Position numbers and translations under genes: made by a program. From NCBI GenBank assembly GCA_937896105.1, contig CALBKR010000293.1, positions 1 to 6,616 of the forward strand: a stretch of DNA of 6,616 bases. The letters run 5' to 3'. A model generated the notes under the pieces. That model ran no database searches. It was not told the origin of the DNA and saw only the letters and a list, made by a program, of their open reading frames with translations. This DNA comes from an uncultured Bacteroidales bacterium (GTDB taxonomy: Bacteria; Bacteroidota; Bacteroidia; Bacteroidales; Bacteroidaceae). Below, one piece after another: positions 1 to 6,573 of the stretch (the stretch's first letter is position 1; the number at the start of each line of letters is the position of its first letter).

Positions 1-83
1 CATCGCTGAAAGTGATGCCCTGCGGGTCACGAAAAGCAAAACGAGCCAATGACAAAGCAACCCAATAGATAAACGAAGGCTTT

Positions 84-128
84 ATGATATATAATTATAT
101 AAGGTATATTATTAATAAGGTATATCAT
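84..128. repeat. AT-rich nested inverted and direct repeats
   Basis: ATGATATA at 84-91 is the reverse complement of TATATCAT at 121-128. Between them lie a perfect 12-bp palindrome, ATATAATTATAT (89-100), and an 11-bp direct repeat, ATAAGGTATAT (99-109 and 115-125, offset 16 bp). It could be a protein-binding region or simply low-complexity AT sequence. No function is assigned. Confidence 0.45.
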
Positions 129-242
129 AGAAATAATCAAAAAAGCAGTTTTTGTCATCGGGATGACTATCTGAAACAAAAGTTCAACTCGAGCTTTTGA
201 CATCGGCAACACCTGGCATTTATAGCAAAAATCTCCTTGTTT

Positions 243-267
243 TGCGCTTTTTTGCGCCTATCTGCGC
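243..267. repeat. Three TGCGC motifs at exact 10-bp spacing
   Basis: TGCGC occurs at 243-247, 253-257 and 263-267, so the three copies repeat every 10 bp, close to one DNA helical turn. The first two share the longer string TTTGCGC. They stand out as GC-rich islands in AT-rich DNA. A multi-copy regulator site on one face of the helix would look like this, but the motif is short and chance cannot be excluded. Confidence 0.4.
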
Positions 268-313
268 GTAAAAAGAGAATTTTTCTCATCTATTTAGAAG
301 AAAAATTTTCATC

Positions 314-329
314 AATTGACAAATTGACA
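314..329. repeat. Tandem AATTGACA direct repeat
   Basis: AATTGACA is repeated twice head to tail without a gap (314-321 and 322-329). The core TTGACA returns at 547-552 and, on the other strand, at 441-446. It resembles an E. coli -35 hexamer, but Bacteroidota primary sigma factors do not use that element, so a regulator half-site is the more sensible guess. Confidence 0.4.
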
Positions 330-339
330 CGAAAATTTG

Positions 340-434
340 TAAAAAAACGGAGGACGTATGCCGTCTATGCGTCAATAACGAATTTTAACATTTGATTTGC
401 TGACATTTTGAACGCAAAACACTCCGTTATTATA
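340..434. repeat. Imperfect 13-bp inverted repeat with a hairpin just inside its left arm
   Basis: The 13 bases at 340-352 match the reverse complement of 422-434 at 11 of 13 positions, including a perfect core AACGGAG (346-352) and CTCCGTT (422-428). Directly inside the left arm, GACGTAT (353-359) can pair with ATGCGTC (367-373) around a 7-base loop, with one G-T wobble. The arms enclose 69 bp. The repeat is too short to claim an invertible segment. Confidence 0.35.
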
Positions 435-470
435 GAAATATGTCAAGGAAGGTTTTTATGCCAAAAAGTG

Positions 471-484
471 TTGTATTTATACAA
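471..484. promoter_or_regulatory. Palindrome TTGTATTTATACAA, candidate operator
   Basis: The two 6-bp arms TTGTAT and ATACAA are perfect reverse complements around a TT centre, the form expected for a dimeric DNA-binding protein. The palindrome lies 12 bp upstream of the -7-like box at 497-504, where a -33 element would be, so binding could block or activate that promoter. No regulator is encoded in the window and the assignment is inference. Confidence 0.35.
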
Positions 485-496
485 TGCGGCGGCCTA

Positions 497-504
497 TATA
501 TTTG
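497..504 (+). promoter_or_regulatory. Possible distal promoter -7 box (TATATTTG)
   Basis: TATATTTG fits the Bacteroides -7 consensus TAnnTTTG at every fixed position. The nearest TTG-type -33 candidate (GTTG at 470-473) is 23 bp upstream, longer than the usual 19-21. If active it would give a leader of roughly 220 nt before the transporter gene, so it is weaker than the box at 634-641. Confidence 0.3.
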
Positions 505-586
505 ATATTCAAGACTGTAAGGCGGTTTGCTTTTTGTAGATATTTGTTGACAAAAATGCCGCTTTTGTGGTGAAATATTAAAATCT

Positions 587-615
587 TGAAAAAAATTATA
601 GTTAACTTTTTTTCA
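587..615. repeat. A-tract/T-tract inverted repeat upstream of the promoter
   Basis: TGAAAAAAA (587-595) and TTTTTTTCA (607-615) are perfect reverse complements around an 11-base spacer. Phased A- and T-tracts bend DNA, and their position at about -30 to -60 relative to the -7 box at 634-641 suggests a curved or UP-like promoter element. As RNA the stem would contain almost only A-U pairs and would be weak, so I do not call it a terminator. Confidence 0.4.
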
Positions 616-616
616 T

Positions 617-652
617 ATATCAAGCATATTTCGTATATTTGCGCCTTGATAT
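617..652. promoter_or_regulatory. 8-bp inverted repeat bracketing the -7 box, candidate operator
   Basis: ATATCAAG (617-624) and CTTGATAT (645-652) are exact reverse complements separated by 20 bp. The -7 box (634-641) lies between them, nearly centred. Half-site centres are 28 bp apart. Such a layout fits a dimer or tetramer that controls access to the promoter. Related strings occur upstream at 438-447 (ATATGTCAAG) and 505-513 (ATATTCAAG). Confidence 0.4.
634..641 (+). promoter_or_regulatory. Likely operon promoter, Bacteroides-type -7 box (TATATTTG)
   Basis: TATATTTG, followed by CGCC, is a full match to the TAnnTTTG -7 element recognised by the primary sigma factor of Bacteroidota. The -33 position falls in a T-run (607-613), so a clear TTTG is missing; such promoters often rely on an activator. 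Transcription would start near 646-650, leaving an untranslated leader of about 78 nt before the ATG at 727. This is the only full -7 match close to the transporter gene. Confidence 0.6.
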
Positions 653-671
653 TTCTCTTTCCAAGAGAGAT
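651..671 (+). other. Hairpin near the 5' end of the operon mRNA
   Basis: Bases 651-659 can pair with 663-671 (nine pairs, one of them a G-U wobble) around the 3-base loop TCC; the core is TCTCTT/AAGAGA. If transcription begins near 646-650, the hairpin sits almost at the mRNA 5' end, where it could protect the message from decay. No U-run follows it, so it is not an intrinsic terminator. Its left edge overlaps the right half-site of the 617-652 inverted repeat. Confidence 0.4.
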
Positions 672-726
672 GTAACCTTATAAAACACGAAAGTTGTTCA
701 TTATTATTAACTTAAATTCATTATTT

Positions 727-3700
727 ATGAAAAGAGTGCTATTTCTATTGACCTTTATCTGTATGGGTATAGGTATGGCAACAGCGCAAACTGCAACCAT
801 CACGGGTAAGGTTTACTCGGAGGCTGACGGTGAGCCTGTTTTCGGAGCCTCTGTATTCGTGATTGGAACCACAGTCGGTGCCAACACAGATATAGACGGT
901 AATTTTACAATTGAAAATGTACCTGCAACTGCAACAACTCTCCGTGTTTCATACATCGGTATGACAACACAGGAGGTTCAGATCCTAAGGAACAAGCCTA
1001 TGAAGGTTATGCTTGTTGAGGATGGCTTGTCTCTCGACGAGGTGATGGTCGTTGCTTATGGTACAGCAAAGAAATCGGCGTTTACCGGTTCTGCCACAGT
1101 CGTTGACTCTGAAGAAATCGGTAAAATACAGGCAACAAACCCTGTTACGGCGCTGACAGGTAAGATGGCCGGTGTGCAGCTGCACGCCGCATCGGGTCAG
1201 CCAGGCTCAAGCCCTTCTATCCGCATCCGCGGTATCTCTTCTATCAACGCAGGTAACGACCCGTTGATCATCCTCGACGGTGCTCCTTACGACGGCAGCC
1301 TCAACGATATCAGCACACAGGATATCGAGTCCATGACCGTTCTCAAGGATGCTGCTTCAAACGCCCTTTATGGTGCACGTGGTGCAAACGGTGTCATCAT
1401 CGTTACAACGAAGAAGGGTTCTTCGGGCAGTGCACGCGTTACATTCGACGCAAAGTGGGGTGCAAACCAGCGTGCAGTACAGGAGTATGACTACATCACA
1501 AATCCTGCACAATACTATGAAACCTACTATGGCGCGTTGAGAAACTACGCTGCCAACGGGCTTGGCAAATTGCCCGCAAGTGCACACGCATATGCCAACA
1601 AAAATATGATTGACAGCAAAGACTTTGGTCTCGGTTACAATGTATTTACAACTCCGGAAGGAGAGCACTTGATTGGTATAAACGGAAGATTGAACCCCAA
1701 TGCCACACTCGGCCGCGTAGTAAGTTACAATGGCCAGGATTATCTTATCACACCTGACAATTGGTTAGACGAAGCATACTCAAGCAGCCTTCGCCAGGAG
1801 TACAACCTTAGCGTTGCAGCAGGCAACGACAAGTCTTCTTTCTATGCATCGGTAAACTACCTCGACAACCAGGGTATCACATTCAACTCGGACTACGAGC
1901 GCTTGACAGCTCGCCTGAAGGCCGATTACAAGGTGAAGAAATGGTTGAAGGTCGGTGCAAGCGCTGCATACACACGCACCGAGCAAGACGCAGTAGGCGG
2001 TGACGGTGATGCCGGTTCATCAGGCAGTATCTTTGCATACGCATCTACTATAGCTCCCATCTATCCTGTTTACATTCGTGATGGAGAGGGCAACATAATG
2101 ACAGACAAGAACGGCTTTACAAAATATGACTTCGGTGTCAGGGACAATGCCGGCCTGTCACGTCCGGTTCTTTCACAGGCGAACCCATATTTTGCAAACC
2201 AGGTTGATGTAAACAGCAGTGAAGGACACACTTTCAATGTCAACGGTTTCGCAGAGATTACATTCCTCAAGAACTTCAAGTTCACCTGGAAGAGCGGTGC
2301 AAATATCGCAGACGCCCGCGGTACCTCTACTACGAACCCCTACTATGGACAGTATGCATCATCGAACGGTATCATAAACAAGAGCCACGAACGCACATTT
2401 GCCTGGAACCACCAGCAGTTGCTGAACTGGGAGGACTCTTTCGGCGACAATAATATTGCTGTTATGCTGGGTCACGAGTATTACAGAAACAAGTACTATT
2501 CATTGTCAGCAAGCAAGAATACCGTATTCGACCCGACAAGTGTTGAGCTCGCAGGTGCTATCAAGGACGGCAGCAGCAACTCATATACAACAGACTACAA
2601 CACCGAGGGTTTCTTTGGCCGTGCTATGTACGACTACAACGGAATCTATCACGCATCGGCTTCTTATCGCCGCGATGCATCTTCACGTTTCCATCCCGAC
2701 AACCGTTGGGGTAATTTCTGGTCAGCATCGGCTGCTTGGGTCATCTCAAAGGAGAGCTGGTTCAAGGCAACTTGGGTCGACCTTTTGAAAGTCAAGGCTT
2801 CATACGGCGAGCAGGGTAACGACCAGATCGGAAATTTCCTCTATGCGACACGTTACGAAATTGTGAATTCAAACGGAAAGCCTGCTGCGATACCATACGC
2901 TCTTGGCAACAAGAACATCACTTGGGAAACACAGGGCAACTTCAACGTTGGTGTTGACTTCGAGATGCTCCGTGGCCGCATCGGCGGTACAATCGAGTAC
3001 TTCAACCGTATGACATTCGATATGCTCTACCCATTTACATTGCCACCTTCGTTCGGTTACACATCGTATATCGACAACATCGGCGATATGAGAAACCAGG
3101 GTGTCGAAATCGAGTTGAGAACCACGCCTGTCAAGACAAGAGATCTTGAGTGGAACATCAACCTTAACTTGACAGCATACCAGAACAAGATTACATACCT
3201 CCCCGAGGAGAAGAAAACATACGAAGTTGACGGCTATCAAGGTTATACAAGCGGCAACAAGTTCTTTGGTGAAGATTGTGCACTCTACACCTTCCACTTA
3301 AGAAAATATGCAGGAGTAAACGAGAATGGTGAGTCAATGTGGTACTACAATGCAAAAGAGCCCGTACTCAATGCAGACGGCACCCCACAGGTTGATGCCA
3401 ATGGAAAGGCTATTACAAAGACCGTGATGAAGACCACAACCGTATACGACGATGCAGATGAGTATCTCTGTGGCACATCACTCCCCGATGCATACGGTGG
3501 TTTCGGTACATCTTTGACTTGGAAGGGTTTTGACTTCTCTATTGATTTCTCATACCAGATTGGAGGCCAGGTTTACGACGGCGACTATGCTTCGATGATG
3601 TCCTCTCCGACAGCCAACAACCGTGGACGCAACATCCACAAGGATATGTTGAACGCTTGGACACCGACAAACAAGACAAACATCCCTCGTTTCCAGTTCA

Positions 3701-3972
3701 ACGACGAGTACACAGCAGGCTCATCCGACCGTTTCTTGACAGATGCCTCATATTTGAGCCTCAACAATATCAATGTTGGCTACACCTTGCCAAAATTGTG
3801 GACAAAGAAGATGGGTATCGAGAGCTTCCGCATTTACTGCGCAGCCAACAACATCTGCTACTGGTCACAGCGCAAGGGTCTCGACCCACGCCAGAGCATC
3901 AGTGGTGGTGCGTCAAGCGCTTACTACTCTCCCATCCGTACAATTTCAGGTGGTGTGACATTAACTTTCTAA
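727..3972 (+). CDS. SusC/RagA-family TonB-dependent outer-membrane transporter
   Basis: This 1081-residue protein is the barrel half of a SusCD nutrient importer. It takes up oligomers delivered by the SusD lipoprotein, powered by TonB. A type I signal peptide spans residues 1-20 (basic start, hydrophobic core, ATA before Q21). A CarboxypepD_reg-like domain covers about 24-95, with VFGASV and TDIDGNF. The conserved LDEV segment (103-106, continuing MVVAYG), usually described as the TonB-box region, leads into the plug at about 113-232, with RIRGISSINAGNDPLIILDG and LKDAASNALYGARGANGVII. Barrel landmarks include RWGNFWSASAAW (660-671), GVEIEL (792-797) and the terminal Phe 1081. Length is normal for the family. 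No STN domain precedes the plug, so direct anti-sigma signalling is unlikely. A longer reading from TTG at 694 would add 11 residues before a complete signal peptide and is rejected. No Shine-Dalgarno site is visible, which is common in this phylum. The SusD-like gene follows after 21 bases. Substrate unknown. Confidence 0.96.
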   Translation: MKRVLFLLTFICMGIGMATAQTATITGKVYSEADGEPVFGASVFVIGTTVGANTDIDGNFTIENVPATATTLRVSYIGMTTQEVQILRNKPMKVMLVEDGLSLDEVMVVAYGTAKKSAFTGSATVVDSEEIGKIQATNPVTALTGKMAGVQLHAASGQPGSSPSIRIRGISSINAGNDPLIILDGAPYDGSLNDISTQDIESMTVLKDAASNALYGARGANGVIIVTTKKGSSGSARVTFDAKWGANQRAVQEYDYITNPAQYYETYYGALRNYAANGLGKLPASAHAYANKNMIDSKDFGLGYNVFTTPEGEHLIGINGRLNPNATLGRVVSYNGQDYLITPDNWLDEAYSSSLRQEYNLSVAAGNDKSSFYASVNYLDNQGITFNSDYERLTARLKADYKVKKWLKVGASAAYTRTEQDAVGGDGDAGSSGSIFAYASTIAPIYPVYIRDGEGNIMTDKNGFTKYDFGVRDNAGLSRPVLSQANPYFANQVDVNSSEGHTFNVNGFAEITFLKNFKFTWKSGANIADARGTSTTNPYYGQYASSNGIINKSHERTFAWNHQQLLNWEDSFGDNNIAVMLGHEYYRNKYYSLSASKNTVFDPTSVELAGAIKDGSSNSYTTDYNTEGFFGRAMYDYNGIYHASASYRRDASSRFHPDNRWGNFWSASAAWVISKESWFKATWVDLLKVKASYGEQGNDQIGNFLYATRYEIVNSNGKPAAIPYALGNKNITWETQGNFNVGVDFEMLRGRIGGTIEYFNRMTFDMLYPFTLPPSFGYTSYIDNIGDMRNQGVEIELRTTPVKTRDLEWNINLNLTAYQNKITYLPEEKKTYEVDGYQGYTSGNKFFGEDCALYTFHLRKYAGVNENGESMWYYNAKEPVLNADGTPQVDANGKAITKTVMKTTTVYDDADEYLCGTSLPDAYGGFGTSLTWKGFDFSIDFSYQIGGQVYDGDYASMMSSPTANNRGRNIHKDMLNAWTPTNKTNIPRFQFNDEYTAGSSDRFLTDASYLSLNNINVGYTLPKLWTKKMGIESFRIYCAANNICYWSQRKGLDPRQSISGGASSAYYSPIRTISGGVTLTF

Positions 3973-3993
3973 ACCAATTAAAAACAGAATATT

Positions 3994-5628
3994 ATGAAGA
4001 ATATTATAACAAAGGTATTCGTAGGAGTTTTCTGTGCATCAAGCCTGTTCACGACAACCGGTTGTATTGACGAGACAGAGCCAACGAATATCGCAACAGA
4101 AGAGCAGCTTGCATCATCATCGCAAGCAACAGAGGCGCTGTTGTGGGCTATTCCGGCATATGTGAATAAAGTATTCTCATACAGCGAGAACCACTACGAT
4201 TTCGGATATGGCGCCATAATGCACATCCGCGATGTTATGACCGGAGATATGGCAGTAGAGTCCAGTGATTACGATGTTTGGTTCAACTCATGGCACACCA
4301 ACCAGTACCAGGGTAACAACTATGCGTATGCCCAGTTCATCTGGAACTACTATTGGCCATTCGTTCAGACACAGAACAACCTTATTGCAGCAATTGACAC
4401 AACAAGTGCAACAAAAGCACAGCTTGGTATGCTCGGTGCAGCACAGGCTTACCGTGCGCTTGCCTACCTTGAAATGTCGCAGATGTTCGAGTTCTTGCCT
4501 AATGACAAGACAAGCAGCGTCAACGCATCGGGTAACGATGTACTGAACCTCACTGTGCCCATCGTAAACGAGACAACTACCGAGCAGGAGGCACGCAACA
4601 ACCCACGCGTTCACCGCGACAGTATTGCAAAGTTCATCCTTGGCGACCTTGAGGAGGCCGAGAAGAACATCGTTAACCTTGAGTTTACCAGCGAGACACT
4701 GCCTCACCTTGACGCAGTGTATGGTTTGAAGGCACGCTACTATATGTGGCTGGGCGATTATGCCAATGACGAGAAATATGCCCGTCTCGCAATAGACAAC
4801 TCAAATGTAACCCCTATGGATTCTGCCGCCTGTCTCGATCCTAAAACTGGTTTCAACCAGATAAACAAATGGATGTGGGGTGCACAGTTCGTTAAAGAGG
4901 ACGACGCAGTACAGACAGGTATCATCAACTGGACATCCTGGATGTCACCCGAGGCTACTTATGGCTACGCTTTCGCCGGTCCAGTATCTAAAATCGATGT
5001 TTCTATGTATAACCGCATAAAAGATACCGATTTCCGCAAACTGATGTTCAAGGCTCCTGCCGGTCACGCACTTTCGGGCAAAGAAATATTCATCAACAGG
5101 AACTTCTTGGTTGACGAGGAGAGTGGAGAGACCTTTGTTGATTATATACCTGAATATACTGCTTTGAAGTTCCGTCCGAACGCCGGAGATATGCTCGACT
5201 ACCAGGTAGGTAGCGCATCGGCATTCCCCATTATGCGTATCGAGGAGATGTACTTCATCGAGGCTGAGGCTGCCGAGCACCAGAGTGCCGGTAGAGGTGC
5301 AGCTCTCCTTGAGGACTTTATGAAGAAGTACCGCGATGACCAGTACACACTCCCTACTCTTGTTGATGCAATTGACGAGATTGTGTTCCAGAAGCGCGTA
5401 GAGCTTTGGGGCGAAGGTCTGACATTCTTCGACATCAAACGTCTCGATATGTCGGTAACACGCGGTTATCCCGGTACAAACTTCAAGGAACCTGCAAGAT
5501 TGAATACAAACGGCCGCCCGGCTTGGCTGAACATGTCTATTGTCGTTACCGAGGAGCGTAACAACAAAGCTCTTGCCGGTTTCGAGAATCCCGACCCATC
5601 CGGTGCATACACACCTTGGACAGAATAA
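3994..5628 (+). CDS. SusD/RagB-family surface nutrient-binding lipoprotein
   Basis: This 544-residue lipoprotein is the partner of the upstream transporter. Family members form a lid on the SusC barrel at the cell surface and hold the substrate. Residues 1-23 form a lipoprotein signal peptide and Cys24 is the lipidation site (TTGC, with Thr rather than Leu at -3). The acidic IDETE that follows fits a Bacteroidota surface-export signal. The family's helical TPR-like fold is visible in AQAYRALAYLEMSQMFE (150-166), VHRDSIAKFILGDLEEAEKNI (206-226) and GLKARYYMWLGDYANDEKYA (244-263). The C-terminal half carries MRIEEMYFIEAEAAEHQ (414-430) and KRVELWGEGLTFFDIKRL (467-484), the usual SusD closing motifs. 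Aromatic clusters WNYYW (117-121) and WTSW (313-316) are possible ligand contacts, but this is inference. Length is typical. It starts 21 bases after the transporter stop with no terminator between, so the two are co-transcribed. Glycan or peptide specificity cannot be read from the sequence. Confidence 0.95.
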   Translation: MKNIITKVFVGVFCASSLFTTTGCIDETEPTNIATEEQLASSSQATEALLWAIPAYVNKVFSYSENHYDFGYGAIMHIRDVMTGDMAVESSDYDVWFNSWHTNQYQGNNYAYAQFIWNYYWPFVQTQNNLIAAIDTTSATKAQLGMLGAAQAYRALAYLEMSQMFEFLPNDKTSSVNASGNDVLNLTVPIVNETTTEQEARNNPRVHRDSIAKFILGDLEEAEKNIVNLEFTSETLPHLDAVYGLKARYYMWLGDYANDEKYARLAIDNSNVTPMDSAACLDPKTGFNQINKWMWGAQFVKEDDAVQTGIINWTSWMSPEATYGYAFAGPVSKIDVSMYNRIKDTDFRKLMFKAPAGHALSGKEIFINRNFLVDEESGETFVDYIPEYTALKFRPNAGDMLDYQVGSASAFPIMRIEEMYFIEAEAAEHQSAGRGAALLEDFMKKYRDDQYTLPTLVDAIDEIVFQKRVELWGEGLTFFDIKRLDMSVTRGYPGTNFKEPARLNTNGRPAWLNMSIVVTEERNNKALAGFENPDPSGAYTPWTE

Positions 5629-5652
5629 TAACAAAAAATAAAGGTAACGATT

Positions 5653-6498
5653 ATGAAAAAAATATTTAATATAAGTTACATAGCCCTCTTTGCTGTACTT
5701 GCACTCTTCACTGCTTGTACAGAGGAGGATGATTACACGCCGGCACCTCAGGCAAAAGTCGAGGAGAATGGCTACAGGTTCAAAGTAGACATTGAGAAAC
5801 CGATAATACTGGATTTGACAGCTACTGAGTTTTCTATCATTGTCGAGCGTGACAGTATCGGTTTTGAAGAGACATTGGAACTTTACGCTGATGCAGACAG
5901 CGAATTGAACATACCCACATCGGTAACTTTTGCCGCAGACGCAAGCCAGGCCGAGTTGAAGATTGGTGTTTCAGAGTCACTGCAACCTTTTGTCAAATCT
6001 CAAATCAGGGAACTGAGACTGACCGATACCGACGAAATAAATCCTTACAAGATTGATATTCCTTACATAAGCCTATATGTCTACAAAGAGGATTATGTTC
6101 CATACGGTAAAGGCGTATACAATTGGGGATTCTTCACAATGCTCTTCGGCGTAGAGTACCCATATGAACAAGAGATTGAATATTCAGAATATCTTAATGC
6201 ATTCCGTTTGCCTTCACCTTTCACAACACTCGCAAGCATATATGTCGGTGCTGGATGTGGAGTTGAGAATGGCGATGACGTGGTATTCCAAATTGATGAG
6301 GAGAAAGGTGAAGTAATACTTGAGAACGAAGTTATAAAGAGTGGACTTATTCACCCCAGCTATGGTTCCGTATATGCTAACTATGAGGCAAGCATGATTA
6401 TGGAAGATGGTACGATACTCTTCCAGTATAGTTGGACTGTTTCAGCCGGTTCATTCGGTTCTGCTATTGACCAGCTCCAGATTGTAGAGGTTTATTAA
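5653..6498 (+). CDS. Surface lipoprotein of unknown family, third gene of the susCD-like operon
   Basis: I do not recognise a named family for this 281-residue protein. It has a lipoprotein signal peptide with lipid Cys22 (LFTAC), followed directly by TEEDD, a strongly acidic stretch of the kind that sends Bacteroidota lipoproteins to the cell surface. Residues about 50-145 look like a beta-sandwich: alternating strands, with IPTSVTFAADASQAELKI (87-104) resembling the Calx-beta-like N-terminal domains seen in many Bacteroides lipoproteins. Residues about 148-281, from YVPYGKGVYNWGFF, are rich in Tyr and Phe and look like a second beta domain. No catalytic motif is seen. It begins 24 bases after the SusD-like gene, with AAAGG at 5640-5644 spaced 8 bases before the ATG, and the operon terminator follows it. 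By position it matches the accessory surface binding proteins (SusE/SusF or SGBP-like in role, not in sequence) of such loci; that role is inferred. Codon use looks somewhat more AT-rich than in the first two genes. Confidence 0.85.
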   Translation: MKKIFNISYIALFAVLALFTACTEEDDYTPAPQAKVEENGYRFKVDIEKPIILDLTATEFSIIVERDSIGFEETLELYADADSELNIPTSVTFAADASQAELKIGVSESLQPFVKSQIRELRLTDTDEINPYKIDIPYISLYVYKEDYVPYGKGVYNWGFFTMLFGVEYPYEQEIEYSEYLNAFRLPSPFTTLASIYVGAGCGVENGDDVVFQIDEEKGEVILENEVIKSGLIHPSYGSVYANYEASMIMEDGTILFQYSWTVSAGSFGSAIDQLQIVEVY

Positions 6499-6522
6499 TC
6501 GCAAGATTATCGATAAAGAAGA

Positions 6523-6560
6523 AGCAGGTGGGTTGCAAAAACAACCCACCTGCTATTTTT
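6523..6560 (+). terminator. Strong intrinsic terminator of the operon
   Basis: GCAGGTGGGTTG (6524-6535) and CAACCCACCTGC (6542-6553) are perfect reverse complements around the loop CAAAAA, and a flanking A-T pair makes the stem 13 bp. The T-rich tail TATTTTT follows at once. It lies 24 bases after the stop of the third gene, and no comparable structure separates the three genes, so it marks the 3' end of the operon. Confidence 0.93.
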
Positions 6561-6573
6561 ATAGAGAGAAGAT

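Larger units (their letters stand above)
1..633. other. Long AT-rich intergenic region upstream of the susCD-like operon
   Basis: No convincing gene lies here. Bases 1 to about 68 are visibly richer in G and C than the rest and could be the edge of a neighbouring gene. One + frame is open from base 3 to TAG at 66-68, another from base 2 to TGA at 50-52, and a minus-strand ATG would lie at 3-1; none can be chosen. A minus-strand frame at 27-212 is open for 61 codons, but it starts with GTG and crosses AT-rich repeats, so I do not call it. The rest holds short repeats and palindromes that are listed separately. I see no CAAAnnTA string that would mark a divergent minus-strand promoter of the Bacteroides type. 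Confidence 0.6.

Noticed and set aside
27..212. 61-codon minus-strand frame
   Set aside because: It starts with GTG, reads through AT-rich repeats, and its hydrophobic composition (many Ile, Tyr, Phe) is what AT-rich noncoding DNA gives. No promoter or ribosome site is seen.
316..329. TTGACA copies as sigma-70 -35 elements
   Set aside because: The locus is clearly from Bacteroidota, whose primary sigma factor uses -33 TTTG and -7 TAnnTTTG elements.
587..615. A/T inverted repeat as an intrinsic terminator
   Set aside because: The stem would be almost only A-U pairs; DNA bending near the promoter is a better reading.
694..726. Longer start (TTG at 694) for the SusC-like gene
   Set aside because: The ATG at 727 gives a complete type I signal peptide at once; the 11 extra residues would sit in front of it and the start codon would be rare.
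2869..3297. 142-codon minus-strand frame opposite the SusC-like gene
   Set aside because: It is opposite conserved barrel sequence and has no recognisable domain.
3657..4070. 137-codon + frame spanning the susC/susD junction
   Set aside because: It overlaps both real genes in another frame, and its translation has no family features.
4945..5634. 229-codon minus-strand frame opposite the SusD-like gene
   Set aside because: It lies opposite a clear SusD-family gene and its translation is Cys- and Val-rich with no family motif, as expected for a shadow of biased codon use.
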